Assembly: GCA_965263455.1 (NCBI GenBank)
Contig: CBDHHN010000004.1
Span: 2,418,001 to 2,482,000 of the forward strand
Length of the DNA: 64,000 nt
Origin: CADEDH01 sp965263455
GTDB taxonomy: Bacteria; Actinomycetota; Acidimicrobiia; Acidimicrobiales; SZUA-35
Reading direction: 5' to 3'
Part shown: piece by piece, positions 33,916-43,442 of the stretch
Numbering within the stretch: the first letter of the stretch is position 1
Layout of the letters: each line of letters opens with the position of its first letter
Position numbers and translations under genes: made by a program
The notes under the pieces: model-generated
What the model was told of the DNA's origin: nothing
Database searches by the model: none
What the model saw: only the letters and a program-made list of their open reading frames with translations

Positions 33916-35112
33916 ATGGCTCCCCCCACCGCCCGCCCCCCCGGCCGCTCCCGCCCCCGGTCCCGTGTGCCCGCCCGTCCGGTCGCGGTCCCGATCGCGG
34001 CCGTGGTCGCCGTGGCGATCGCGGTGTCGGTCATGGTCGCGGTGCCGGCCACGCCGTGGTCGGCACCCGCCCGTCCGGCCGCGGCGTTGGCGCCGGTGGC
34101 TGCGCTCGACGTCGACCCGGACGGGCAGGAGTCGTTCGAGCGGATCGCCGCCCACGAGGAGCTGACGGCGGATCATGCCACGCTCTTCCGCCTGTACTGG
34201 GCCTTCTTCGACCGATCGCCCGACCCCGGTGGGGCCCTGTACTGGATCGGGGAACGTGACCGCTGCGTCGGCCTGGAGACCATCGCCCAGACCTTCGCCG
34301 CCTCGCCCGAGTTCGCCCATCGCTACGGCCGACTCGACGACGCCGCCTTCGTCGAGCGGGTGTACGGCAACGTCCTGGGCCGGGCCTCGGACCCGGCCGG
34401 GGCCGCCTACTGGCGGGGCTTGTTGGCCGATGAGACCCTGACCCGGGGTGGCATGGTGCTCAACGTGGCCGCCGCCCCGGAGTTCACCACCCGGCACCGG
34501 TACCCGTCGGACGGGGTGCCGTCCCGCAGTTGTCGTCGGCCCGACGGCCGGGCCGTCGACCGGTCGGTGCACGTGGTCGACGACGACGGCACCAGTGCGC
34601 TGACCCGGGTGGCCGGGATCACGCTGAGCGCGCCCGCCGCCGTGATCGAGCGGGCCGGGTTCCACGAGTCGACCCATCCGGGGGCCCTGGCCCAGGAGCC
34701 CGCCCCCGGCCCGGTCCGCCTCACCACCATGGCCACCCGCAACCGGGGGACCGATCCTCGGGGTGCGGTCGACATCGTGGTCGCCCCCGACGCCGTGATC
34801 ACCGCCCCCGTCTCGGGGACCGTGGCCCGGGCCGGGGCCTACACCCTCTACTGCCGCTATCGCGACGGGTTCGTCGTCATCAACCCCGACGGGCGCCCCG
34901 ATCTCGAGGTCAAGATCCTCCACGTGCAGGGGGTGTCGGTCCGGGCCGGGCAGCGGGTCGAGGCCGGGCAGTCCATCGCCGACCACGCCACCACCTTCCC
35001 CTTCCGCTCCCAGATCGACGCCCTGACGGCCGAGCCGTCGTGGCCTCATGTCCACATCGAGGTCGTCGATCCCTCGGTGCCCCGTCGCCCATCGTCGGGC
35101 CGGGGCTGCTGA
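33916..35112 (+). CDS. Secreted DUF4214 plus M23-like peptidase-fold protein
   Basis: A 398-residue exported protein. An Arg-rich n-region leads to a hydrophobic core (VAVPIAAVVAVAIAVSVMVAV). Residues about 90-195 contain two DUF4214-type repeats (LYWAFFDRSPDPGGALYWIG and VYGNVLGRASDPAGAAYWRG), a surface or S-layer-associated module. Residues about 245-395 resemble a lysostaphin-type M23 fold: VVAPDAVITAPVSGTV, LHVQGVSVRAGQRVEAGQSI and PHVHIEVVDP with an HxH pair. The first M23 zinc ligand (HxxxD) appears as RGAVDIV without His, so hydrolase activity is doubtful. It may be a peptidoglycan-binding relic. It is divergent from the VWA operon. Confidence 0.7.
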   Translation: MAPPTARPPGRSRPRSRVPARPVAVPIAAVVAVAIAVSVMVAVPATPWSAPARPAAALAPVAALDVDPDGQESFERIAAHEELTADHATLFRLYWAFFDRSPDPGGALYWIGERDRCVGLETIAQTFAASPEFAHRYGRLDDAAFVERVYGNVLGRASDPAGAAYWRGLLADETLTRGGMVLNVAAAPEFTTRHRYPSDGVPSRSCRRPDGRAVDRSVHVVDDDGTSALTRVAGITLSAPAAVIERAGFHESTHPGALAQEPAPGPVRLTTMATRNRGTDPRGAVDIVVAPDAVITAPVSGTVARAGAYTLYCRYRDGFVVINPDGRPDLEVKILHVQGVSVRAGQRVEAGQSIADHATTFPFRSQIDALTAEPSWPHVHIEVVDPSVPRRPSSGRGC

Positions 35113-35130
35113 CCCGCCGGGGCCGGCGGG

Positions 35131-36789
35131 CTAGCGGGGGTAGCTGCCCGGCGGCAGGGGCAGGAAGTTGTTGCCCTTGTAGTTGTTGCCGGGGCCGAGC
35201 TGGGCCAGCTGATTGCTGGTGCCGGTCTGGCCGAACGAGCAGTTCCGGGCCCGGCGGATGCAGCCGTCGGTCCACAGGTCCATGGCCCGATCGTTCCATC
35301 CGCCCCACCAGTCGGCGTGGAGGCTGGCCCCGGGCCCGGTGCCGGCGCCTCGCTCGGCATCGGACGACAGGTGCCAGCCGGCGACCGACGACGTGCCGGG
35401 GAAGTAGAGCAGGATGCTGATCTGGGGCAGGCGGACCGGGTGGGAGGCGGGGCAGTTCCGTTCCTCGGGGACCCGGGTCATGTGGCTCACGTGGTCGGGG
35501 GAGCTGAGGTTCCGACCGTCCCAGCAGTTGGGGAACATGATCGTGGCGTTGATCGTGTCGCCCCCGCAGTTGGGGATGCGGTTGCCGATGTTGTACGACG
35601 AGCCGCTGCCCCCGCACGACCAGTGCAGGGCCTGGTCGGCGGTGAAGTCCCGGCCGGTGAGGTTGCCGGCCAGCATCTGGAGCCCCTGGGGCATCCGCTG
35701 GGCGTTCTGGGGTTGCTTGGACTTGTAGTAGAGGATGATCGTGTCCGGGACGACGATGTTGCCCTTGCCGTCGAGCAGGGCCGGGGTCCAGTAGGCCGAG
35801 CGGTTCAGCTCGAACCCGTTGCACGTCCCGCCGCCCCGGTTCACCAACGACTCGGTGGTGGTGAAGGCGTTGGTCTCGGTGTTGCCGAAGAACATGTGGA
35901 GGTGGGAGCGCCCGGGCTCCCCGGGGAAGACGATCGGGTCGTCGTAGCCGAAGTGGGAGTACTCGCAGGCGGCCCGGAACTGGCCGTCGCCGACCGAGCC
36001 GTTGTCGGGGCGGACCGGGCCTTCCAGTAGCGCGTCGAACGGCAACTGGGCCGACGGGGTGTCGGCGTAGCGACTGAACTTCTCCTGCCGGTTCCGCAGC
36101 GGTTCGAAGATCGTCATGCTCTCGGTCGGGGCGATGGGACGCACCGGGGCGGGGGCCGGCGGCTGGGTCACGACCGGAGCCGGGGTCGGGGACGGCGCCG
36201 GGGAGCCGTTGCCGGAGGGCGGCCCGCTCCCGGTCCCGGGGCCCGGTGTCGGGGTGCCGCCGGTGGCGGGCCCGCCCGACGACGGGGCCGGCGGCGAGGA
36301 CGAGCCGGGGGTCGACGAGGAGGGGGTGGAGGGCGACGTCGACGCCGTCGGGGTGGGGGCCGGCAGCGTGGGGGGGCTGGCCACCTCGTCGTCCTCGGGC
36401 CCGGTGGGGTCGTCGCCCGACGTCGGGTCGGGGGCGGTCACCGACGAGGTCCCGTCGGCCGAGACCACCGAGCCGGCGGCCTCGGGATCGTCGGCGGGGG
36501 CCGAGGCTCCGAGGTCGGGCAGGGAGTCGCCCGGCCGGGCGGCGCCGGTCGAGAGCTGCTCGGCCCCGGGGGCCACCGTGCTGGTCGGGGCCGAGGCCGA
36601 CCCGAGCGTGGTCGGTGGCCGATCATCGACCACCGCCTCGATGTTGGCACCGTCATCCTCATCGAGCGCGAAGAGCACAACGGCGAAGATCACGGCCGCG
36701 ACCGCGGTGAGTAGTGTTCCGCCCACCATACGTGGAACTTGTTCCGCCACGACACGGAACGGTAACACTTCCGTCGGAAAAGTGGTCAT
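35131..36789 (-). CDS. DUF1996 surface protein with Pro/Ser/Thr-rich stalk
   Basis: A 552-residue protein with an N-terminal TM or signal-anchor (MVGGTLLTAVAAVIFAVVLF). A ~190-residue linker rich in Pro, Ser, Thr and Gly follows, then a C-terminal DUF1996 domain (about 235-550). Domain hallmarks are FRAACEYSHFGYDDPIVFPG, SHLHMFFGNTETNAFTT, MFPNCWDGRNLSSPDHVSHM (in part) and several conserved Cys. The family occurs in actinomycetes and fungi and is of unproven function; the His/Asp-rich core suggests a secreted metal-dependent or glycan-related protein. Both GTG 36795 and ATG 36789 are possible starts. Confidence 0.8.
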   Translation of the reverse strand: MTTFPTEVLPFRVVAEQVPRMVGGTLLTAVAAVIFAVVLFALDEDDGANIEAVVDDRPPTTLGSASAPTSTVAPGAEQLSTGAARPGDSLPDLGASAPADDPEAAGSVVSADGTSSVTAPDPTSGDDPTGPEDDEVASPPTLPAPTPTASTSPSTPSSSTPGSSSPPAPSSGGPATGGTPTPGPGTGSGPPSGNGSPAPSPTPAPVVTQPPAPAPVRPIAPTESMTIFEPLRNRQEKFSRYADTPSAQLPFDALLEGPVRPDNGSVGDGQFRAACEYSHFGYDDPIVFPGEPGRSHLHMFFGNTETNAFTTTESLVNRGGGTCNGFELNRSAYWTPALLDGKGNIVVPDTIILYYKSKQPQNAQRMPQGLQMLAGNLTGRDFTADQALHWSCGGSGSSYNIGNRIPNCGGDTINATIMFPNCWDGRNLSSPDHVSHMTRVPEERNCPASHPVRLPQISILLYFPGTSSVAGWHLSSDAERGAGTGPGASLHADWWGGWNDRAMDLWTDGCIRRARNCSFGQTGTSNQLAQLGPGNNYKGNNFLPLPPGSYPR

Positions 36790-36857
36790 CTTCACCCAAA
36801 GAATCCGGGTGCGGCCCGGGTCGCCGGGCCCGGTGTGGAACCGGTGTCGACGCCCCG

Positions 36858-36893
36858 GGACCGGTCGGGGCCGATGCTCCGGACCGGTCGGGG
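36858..36893. repeat. 13-bp direct repeat upstream of the DUF389 gene
   Basis: GGACCGGTCGGGG occurs at 36858-36870 and 36881-36893, with a 23-bp period, in the region between divergent genes. Confidence 0.7.
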
Positions 36894-36999
36894 TCCGGGC
36901 CGGGCCGGGGTTGTCGGGGCCCGGGCGCCCTCGTCGGGGCCGGGCTACGATCGGGCCACCGCACGGGGCCGGGCGGTACGTGGAGCGTGGGTGGGTGCC

Positions 37000-38685
37000 A
37001 TGAGCCAGCCGGAATCACTGACCGACGACGCCAAGCTGGTGGCGGGGTCCGGCCCCGACTCGGACGAGCTGGCCGACCTCGAGACCGAGGCCACCCCCGA
37101 CCTGGCCGGCGTCCACTTGGCCGCACTGCGATCACCGGTGGTGGTCAGGGCGCTGTTGGGCATCGCCATCGGCCTGGCCATCATCACCTGGCCCGAACGC
37201 TCGGACCGGATCCTGGCCCGGCTCATCGGGCTGGGGGCGATGACCCTGTTCGGCACCGCCGCCTGGTCGGCCCTCACCGCCCGTCCCCGGCGTCTGGTCG
37301 AGGCGGCGGCCACCACCGTGGGGCTCGTGGTCGCCGCCGCCGTGGTCGTCGTCCCCGATCAGGCCGAGACGACCATCGGGCGCCTGATCGGGGCCGCCCT
37401 GATCCTGATGGCCGCACGCGACGTCGTCCGCGTCATCGGCCGCCGTCGGGACGAAGCGACCGACGGCGCCTCGGACGAGGGTTCGACGGCCTGGGTCCTG
37501 TCCCGGTCGGTGGCGGTGGCCGGGTTCGGTGGCCTCCTGCTGGCCTTCCCGGGCGAGGTGTTCGGGGCCGCCCTGGCCCTGGTCGCCGTCGGCTGGATCG
37601 GCCTCTCGGCCCTGGTGGTGGTGGCCGCCCTCGACGGCCGGACCGCGGGCCGGGCCGACTACGCCTCGGCTTCCCGCTACCTCGACCAGTGGCTCGACGA
37701 TCGGCCCAAGGCGGCTCAGGATCGGCGGGCCCTCTACGGCAAGATCCTCTACGAGGGCGACGCCGTCCGCATGCGGGTGGTGCGGTTCTTCGTGCTCATG
37801 GGCTTCGCCTCGGTCATCGCCTCCATGGGCGTCATCACCGACTCGACCGCGGTCGTCATCGGGGCCATGCTCATCGCCCCCCTGATGTCACCGCTCATGG
37901 GTATCGCCATCTCGCTGGTGATGGGCTGGCCCCGGCGGCTGGCCCGCAGCGTTCTGGTGGCGGCCGGGGGCATCGTCTTCGCCATCACCATCGGCATCTT
38001 CCTCGGGCTCACCGTCCCGGCCGCCGTCGACACCGCCACGAACGCCCAGATCGTGGCCCGCTCGTCGCCCACCATGCTCGACATGATCACGGCCCTGGCC
38101 GCCGGGGCGGCGGGCGCCTACGGCTTGTCCCGACCCGACGTGTCGGACTCACTGCCCGGGGTGGCCATCGCCATCTCGCTCGTCCCGCCCCTCACCGTGG
38201 TCGGCATCGCCATCTCCCAGGGCGACCTGGGTGCGGCCAGCGGGGCCCTCCTCCTGTTCGCCACCAACATGCTGGCCATCATGGTGATGGGTGGGCTGAC
38301 GTTCGTGGTCACCGGGGTCACCCCGGTGCGCCAGGTGGCCGAGAACCAGCACCGGGTCCGGACCGCGGTGGCGGCCGTCGTGGCCCTCGCCGCCCTCGTG
38401 ATCGGGGCCCTTCTGCTCAACGGGGCCCAGGTGGCGGGCGAGTTGTTCGAGACCGCAACCGTCGACGACACCGTGCAGGAATGGCTGGACGAGCATCCCG
38501 ACTACGGCCTGGTGCGGACCGACGTCGGTGAGGGCGTGGTCGGCGTCGCCATCATCGGTCCGGCCGACGGCGCCCCCACCGCGGCCTCGCTGGCCGAAGC
38601 CCTGGCCGACGCCCTCGACCGGTCGGTCACCGTGGATCTGCGCCTGGTGGTCGAGGAGCGGACCACGGCCACCGCCGGGGGCTGA
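37000..38685 (+). CDS. DUF389 membrane protein with HdeD-like N-terminus
   Basis: A 561-residue polytopic membrane protein. An N-terminal region with about six TM segments resembles HdeD (VVVRALLGIAIGLAIITWPE; GLLLAFPGEVFGAALALVAV). The DUF389 domain starts near residue 250: FFVLMGFASVIASMGVITDS, AVVIGAMLIAPLMSPLMGIA, SLVPPLTVVGIA. A soluble tail follows. DUF389 proteins are widespread and uncharacterised, and a transport role is assumed. ATG 37000 is chosen because upstream in-frame sequence lacks hydrophobic or conserved character. TACGAT (36946-36951) is a likely -10, leaving a short leader. Confidence 0.78.
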   Translation: MSQPESLTDDAKLVAGSGPDSDELADLETEATPDLAGVHLAALRSPVVVRALLGIAIGLAIITWPERSDRILARLIGLGAMTLFGTAAWSALTARPRRLVEAAATTVGLVVAAAVVVVPDQAETTIGRLIGAALILMAARDVVRVIGRRRDEATDGASDEGSTAWVLSRSVAVAGFGGLLLAFPGEVFGAALALVAVGWIGLSALVVVAALDGRTAGRADYASASRYLDQWLDDRPKAAQDRRALYGKILYEGDAVRMRVVRFFVLMGFASVIASMGVITDSTAVVIGAMLIAPLMSPLMGIAISLVMGWPRRLARSVLVAAGGIVFAITIGIFLGLTVPAAVDTATNAQIVARSSPTMLDMITALAAGAAGAYGLSRPDVSDSLPGVAIAISLVPPLTVVGIAISQGDLGAASGALLLFATNMLAIMVMGGLTFVVTGVTPVRQVAENQHRVRTAVAAVVALAALVIGALLLNGAQVAGELFETATVDDTVQEWLDEHPDYGLVRTDVGEGVVGVAIIGPADGAPTAASLAEALADALDRSVTVDLRLVVEERTTATAGG

Positions 38686-38812
38686 ACCGCCGCCGGGCCG
38701 AGGCCGCACAGGGTCCCGGACCGACGGGGGTCGTCGCCCCGCCACTAGGTTGGGCAGGTCCGCGGGCCGGTACGGTCCGGTCGATCTGGTCGGTCCGGTT
38801 CGGTCGGCCCTG

Positions 38813-41581
38813 ATGGGGTGGAAGCCGTTGCTGCAGTCGTTCGTGCGAGTCGCCGCCTCCCGACCCCGGTTCACGGTGGCGGTCTGTGCCGCCCTCGCCC
38901 TGTGGGGGGCGGTGGCCTACGCCGTCCTGCTGCCCCGGGAGGGTTTCCCGACCGTGCTCTCGCCCGAGGTGGTGGTCAACGGCCGCTACCTGGCCGACGA
39001 TCCGGAGCGGCTCGACGCCATGGTGTCCAATCAGCTGGGGTCCGGGGCCATCGTCTTCGCCGACGCCATCGCCACCTCCAGCGTGTCGCGGGACACGTCG
39101 TTCACCGTCCGGGCCGAGTTCGCCGAGGGGACCGCCTCCGACGAGGCCGTCGACGCCATGTGGGGTGCCGTGTTCGCCTCCGGGCTGCCCCCCGACGTGT
39201 TGCTCGACGTTCAGCCCGTCAACGAGGCCAAGATCCTGGACCGCTTCGACGCCCTGGTCGCCGTTCACGTCGATCCCGACGTGGCGACGACCGACCAGGT
39301 CACCCCGGCCGCCCTCCAGGAGGCGGCGGAGCGACTCCGCGACACCTTCGACGGCCATCCCGACCTGGCCGAGGCCGAGGTCCTGCCCCTGGTGGCCGGG
39401 GCCACCGATCCGGCCACCGGTCGGTGGCGGCTCTGGGTCTCCGACTTCGCCCTCTACGCCGCCGAAGGGGCCGACGGTCCCCGGTTCCGATCGGCGGTGG
39501 CCGTGGGGGTGGAGGCCGCCCCCGGCGTCGACTCGCTGGAGGTCCGGGCCACCCTGGAGGACCTGCTGGCGGCGGCCACCGAGGGCCCGGCCCGACCGCT
39601 GCCCGAGCCCTATGAGGCCGACATCGCCCTCGACTTCGCCCCCCAGATCCGCAGCCAGCTCTCGTCCCTGGCCAGCAACGTGGTGGCCGGCATGGCGGCC
39701 GTGACCCTGGTGGTGTTGGTGCTGATCTCGTGGCGGGCGTCGCTGGTGTCGGCGGTGTTCCTGGTGACGGTGCTGGCCGTCAGCTTCGGGGTCCTCGACC
39801 TGCTCGGCATCACCCTCAACACCGTGTCGTTGTTCGGGCTCATCGTGGCCGTGGGGTTGCTGGTCGACGATGCCATCGTGGTGACCGAGGCGGTCGTGGC
39901 GGAACGGGCGGCCGGGGCCGGGGGCCTCGACGCCGTGACCGGCGCCGTCGCCCGGGTCGGTCCGGCCAGCATCTCCGGCTCGCTGACCACCATGCTGGTC
40001 TTCGCCCCCATGCTCGCCATCACCGGCGTCCTGGGTGACTTCATCCGCATCCTGCCCCTGGCCGTGATCACGGCCCTGGCCGTGTCGCTGGTCCTCTCGT
40101 TCGCCCTCATCCCGGTGCTGGGCCGGTGGTGGGTGCTCCCGGCCCCGGCCCCCGACGGGCCGGCGGCCCGGCTCGAACGCCGCCTGGCCGACGGCCTGGC
40201 CCGGGCCGTCGCCGCCCCGGGCCGGTTGGCCCCGGTCCGGGGGGCGGCCCTGGTCGCCGTGAGCGTGGTGGCGACCGGCGTCGGTCTGTTCGTCTTCGCC
40301 CCCCGGGTCGGGTTCAACATCTTCCCACCGCAGTCCGACTCGACCGAGTTGGCCATCGAGGTCGACTTCCCGCCCGGCACCGACATCGACCAGGCCCGGG
40401 AGACGGCGGCGGCCGTGGCCCAGGGTGCGGTCGAGGCGCTGGGGGCCGACGTGGTCGGCGGGTTCACCTTCCTCGGCACCGACCGCGAGGCCGCCACGCA
40501 ACTGAGCCTGAGCCCGATCGGGAACCGGGCGGCGGCCCCGGTCCTGGCCGAGGAGGTGGTGCAGCCGCGGGCCCAGGCCGAGGCCGACGAGATCCTGCCC
40601 GGGACCCGGGTCTCCACGTCCCACGTGTCGGCCGGACCCCCCGAGCTGACCTTCCCCTTCCAGGCCCAGGTGTACTTCCACGATCTGGAGGTGCTGACCC
40701 CGGCCGCGGTCGCCATCCGCGACGCCCTGACCGGAACCGAGATCGCCCGACCCGACGGGACCACGTTCCGGGTGGTGGAGACCGAACTGGCCTTCACCGA
40801 CGACGTCGCCCGACGCGACGGTCAGCGCTACCTGGAGGTACGGGCCCGGTTCGACGCCGACGACGTGTCGACCACGACGGCCGCCACCCAGGCCTTCGTC
40901 GAGGAGCGGTTCGACGCCGACCGTCTGGCCGCCCTGGGGCTGCCGCCCCGGGCCGTGCAGTTCGACTTCGGTGAGGAGTCGGACAACCAGGAGGCCTTCG
41001 CCTCGGTGCCCCTGGCCTTCGCCCTGGCCCTGGTGTCGATGCTGGTGGTGCTGGTGGTCCAGTTCCGTTCGACCTCCCAGTGGCTGCTGGTGTTCCTGGC
41101 CATCCCCTTCGGCTTCTTCGGCGTGTTCGGTGGGTTGCTCCTGACCGGACACGTCCTCAGCTTCTTCGTGATGCTCGGCCTCATCGGCCTGATCGGGATC
41201 GCGGTCAACAACACGATCCTCCTGGTCGACGCGGCCAATCGGGAGCGGCGGGCCGGTCGCGACCGGCACACGGCGATGGTCAACGCCGTCCGCCGCCGGT
41301 TCCGGCCCCTGGTCGCCACCAGCCTGACCACGGTGGCCGGGCTCCTGCCCCTGGCCCTGACCGATCCGTTCTGGGAGGCGCTGGGCCTGACCATCGTGTT
41401 CGGGGTGGTGTCGTCCACGCTGCTTGTGCTGGTCTCGTTCCCGTCGTACTACCTGGCGGTTGAGGCGGTCAGGGAACGCATCCGGCCGCCGTGGCGCCGG
41501 GCTCCGGACGGTGGGCCGGCCGCCGAGGCGGACGTCCTGGGAGCCGCTCAGCCCGAACCGTCGAGCACGGCGGCGAGCTGA
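38813..41581 (+). CDS. RND efflux protein of the HAE1/AcrB type
   Basis: A 922-residue RND permease with 12 predicted TM helices. TM1 follows SRPRFTVAVCAALALWGAVA, then a large external loop to about residue 285. The TM4 proton-relay pair is DDAIVVTEA, and the TM10-11 core is GLIGIAVNNTILLVDAANRE with VATSLTTVAGLLPLAL. These motifs belong to the AcrB/HAE1 family rather than to the MMPL family usual in actinobacteria. It is about 120 residues shorter than AcrB. No membrane-fusion or outer-membrane partner is adjacent, so it may act alone or on lipophilic compounds. ATG 38813 starts just before TM1. The last 34 bp overlap the sulfatase gene tail to tail. Confidence 0.85.
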   Translation: MGWKPLLQSFVRVAASRPRFTVAVCAALALWGAVAYAVLLPREGFPTVLSPEVVVNGRYLADDPERLDAMVSNQLGSGAIVFADAIATSSVSRDTSFTVRAEFAEGTASDEAVDAMWGAVFASGLPPDVLLDVQPVNEAKILDRFDALVAVHVDPDVATTDQVTPAALQEAAERLRDTFDGHPDLAEAEVLPLVAGATDPATGRWRLWVSDFALYAAEGADGPRFRSAVAVGVEAAPGVDSLEVRATLEDLLAAATEGPARPLPEPYEADIALDFAPQIRSQLSSLASNVVAGMAAVTLVVLVLISWRASLVSAVFLVTVLAVSFGVLDLLGITLNTVSLFGLIVAVGLLVDDAIVVTEAVVAERAAGAGGLDAVTGAVARVGPASISGSLTTMLVFAPMLAITGVLGDFIRILPLAVITALAVSLVLSFALIPVLGRWWVLPAPAPDGPAARLERRLADGLARAVAAPGRLAPVRGAALVAVSVVATGVGLFVFAPRVGFNIFPPQSDSTELAIEVDFPPGTDIDQARETAAAVAQGAVEALGADVVGGFTFLGTDREAATQLSLSPIGNRAAAPVLAEEVVQPRAQAEADEILPGTRVSTSHVSAGPPELTFPFQAQVYFHDLEVLTPAAVAIRDALTGTEIARPDGTTFRVVETELAFTDDVARRDGQRYLEVRARFDADDVSTTTAATQAFVEERFDADRLAALGLPPRAVQFDFGEESDNQEAFASVPLAFALALVSMLVVLVVQFRSTSQWLLVFLAIPFGFFGVFGGLLLTGHVLSFFVMLGLIGLIGIAVNNTILLVDAANRERRAGRDRHTAMVNAVRRRFRPLVATSLTTVAGLLPLALTDPFWEALGLTIVFGVVSSTLLVLVSFPSYYLAVEAVRERIRPPWRRAPDGGPAAEADVLGAAQPEPSSTAAS

Positions 41582-43245
41582 GCCTCGTCCCAGTAGCCGA
41601 TCTTGATCCCGGCCCGGGCGGTGGCCCCCTCGGCCGAGCGACGGCGGATCAGGCCGTCGGTGACGGTCGCGTCGTGGGCCCGTTGCCGGAACCAGGTGAA
41701 GAGCCGCTCGTGGAGGTCGTCCCGGACCGAGGCCAGGGCCGGGTCGTCGATCCGGTCGTGAAACTCGTCGGGGTCGTCGTCGAGGTCGTACAGCAGGTTG
41801 GGGCCGGTCTCGCTCAGGATGTACTTGTGCCGGTCGGTGCGGATCATGGTGGCCCGCCGGTCCCGGACCCGGTCGGTGGCCGGCAGCAGGTTGGCCATCT
41901 CCAGGTAGCCGTAGTCGCTCTCGCTGATGACCTGGGTCCGGCCCAGCGGTGTCGGATCGTGCAGGGCGGGGACCAACGATCGCCCCTCGAGCCACGGCCC
42001 GGAGTAGTCGCTGCCGGGGTCGCCGCCCAGGGCCTCGATGAAGGTGGGGGCGAGATCGACGGCTTCGACCAGATCGGTCCGGACCGTGCCCCGGGTGGCG
42101 TCGGCCTCGGGTCGGGGGTCGACGATGAGCAGTGGAACCCGGACCGAGACCTCGTGGAACCAGTCCTTCTCCCCCAGGTAGTGGTCGCCCAGGTAGTCGC
42201 CGTGGTCGGAGGTGAACACGATCAGGGTGTCGTCGAGGCGGCCCAGGCGATCCAGGGCGGCCCACAGGCGACCGAGGTGGTCGTCGATCTGGCGGACCAG
42301 GCCCAGGTAGGCGGGGATCACGGCCCGCCGGACCTCGTCCCGACTGAAGGTACGACCGATGCGGGACTCCCGGAAGGCCCGCAGGACCGGGTGCTCACCC
42401 TCCCGTTCAGCCGGGTGGCGGTGGGCCGGGGGGATGTCGTCGGGCGACACCAGACGGTGGTAGGGGTCGGAGACCACGTAGGGCCAGTGGGGTTTGATGT
42501 ACGACAGGTGGGCGCACCAGCGTTCGTCGCCGGCCTCGGTGATGAAGTCGATGGCCCGATCGGTCATCCACGCCGTCTCCGACAGCTCGTCGGGGACGAT
42601 GGCGGGGTGGGGTGACGACCGGAGGAACCAGCCTGAGACGACGTTGCCGTCGGGGTCGGTGACCGAGTTGGCGGCCGAGTGCCAGGGGTTGGGTCCGTCG
42701 TAGCCGTGGGACCGCAGGAAGCGGTTGTAGGCCAGCTCGGGGTGGACGCGGCCGTCGGGGTGGAGGCCGTCGTCGCGGACCGTTGGCTCGAACCCGCACT
42801 GGGCCAGGTACACGACCTCGGGGGCGTCGGGTTCGAGGCCGAGGCGGGCCAGCCCGTCGCGGTCGGGGGCGAAGTGGGTCTTGCCGACGAGGGCGGTGCG
42901 GACCCCGATGTGGCGGAGGTGGTCGCCCAGGGTGCGCTGGTCGATGGCCAGAGGCACCAGGTTCCAGCGGGCGCCGTGGCTCTGGACGTAGCGGCCGGTG
43001 TAGTAGCTCATGCGGGACGAGCCGCACACCACCCCCTGGACGTAGGCCCGGTCGAAACGGACTCCGCGGGCGGCCAGGCGATCGATGTTGGGGGTGTCGA
43101 TCAGCGTCTGCCCGGCGTGGGACAGGGCGTCCCACCGGAGCTGGTCGCACATGATGAACAGGACGTTGCGGACCGGGGCCGGTCCTCGGGCCGACGCCGA
43201 CGGGTCGGCCGAGGACGGGGTGTGCGGCCGGGACCGGGTGTTCAT
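41548..43245 (-). CDS. Sulfatase/phosphonate monoester hydrolase-like protein, atypical CGSSR motif
   Basis: A 565-residue alkaline-phosphatase-superfamily hydrolase. VRNVLFIMCDQLRWDAL supplies the first metal site and SDHGDYLGDHYLGEKDW the second. The formylglycine motif reads CGSSR (Cys74 to Arg78, in VVCGSSRMSYYTGRYV) where CGPSR is usual in phosphonate monoester hydrolases and choline-sulfatase-like enzymes. The Pro-to-Ser change may prevent or weaken formylglycine formation. All other core motifs are intact, so the gene is not decaying. ATG 43245 is fixed by a TAGCGT element 7 bp upstream. It is not in an operon. Confidence 0.85.
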   Translation of the reverse strand: MNTRSRPHTPSSADPSASARGPAPVRNVLFIMCDQLRWDALSHAGQTLIDTPNIDRLAARGVRFDRAYVQGVVCGSSRMSYYTGRYVQSHGARWNLVPLAIDQRTLGDHLRHIGVRTALVGKTHFAPDRDGLARLGLEPDAPEVVYLAQCGFEPTVRDDGLHPDGRVHPELAYNRFLRSHGYDGPNPWHSAANSVTDPDGNVVSGWFLRSSPHPAIVPDELSETAWMTDRAIDFITEAGDERWCAHLSYIKPHWPYVVSDPYHRLVSPDDIPPAHRHPAEREGEHPVLRAFRESRIGRTFSRDEVRRAVIPAYLGLVRQIDDHLGRLWAALDRLGRLDDTLIVFTSDHGDYLGDHYLGEKDWFHEVSVRVPLLIVDPRPEADATRGTVRTDLVEAVDLAPTFIEALGGDPGSDYSGPWLEGRSLVPALHDPTPLGRTQVISESDYGYLEMANLLPATDRVRDRRATMIRTDRHKYILSETGPNLLYDLDDDPDEFHDRIDDPALASVRDDLHERLFTWFRQRAHDATVTDGLIRRRSAEGATARAGIKIGYWDEAQLAAVLDGSG

Positions 43246-43252
43246 CGGCCTC

Positions 43253-43258
43253 ACGCTA
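43253..43258 (-). promoter_or_regulatory. -10 element before the second sulfatase gene
   Basis: TAGCGT on the minus strand, 7 bp before the ATG at 43245, with no Shine-Dalgarno. It is probably leaderless. Confidence 0.5.
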
Positions 43259-43310
43259 GTAGGAGGCCGGCGACCGGTCCCGTTCCGCTACGGCCGGTGC
43301 GGTCACGTGC

Positions 43311-43353
43311 AGCGCGGGCAGGAAGCGAGGGGAGGGAGCGCGGGCAGGAAGCG
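43311..43353. repeat. 17-bp direct repeat upstream of the patatin gene
   Basis: AGCGCGGGCAGGAAGCG occurs at 43311-43327 and 43337-43353 (26-bp period) in purine-rich DNA between divergent genes. A role in regulation is possible but not supported by other signals. Confidence 0.9.
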
Positions 43354-43442
43354 CGGAGAGGAGGCGGGGGCGGGAAGTTCGGGGCTGGTCCGTTCGTTGA
43401 CCAGACCATGACCGTGGTTGCCAGCGGCCGGCGAGTGGGCCG

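Noticed and set aside
38627..42265. Antisense frame of 1212 codons opposite the RND and sulfatase genes
   Set aside because: Pro/Arg/Gly/His-rich translation typical of a shadow frame; the plus-strand RND motifs are unambiguous.
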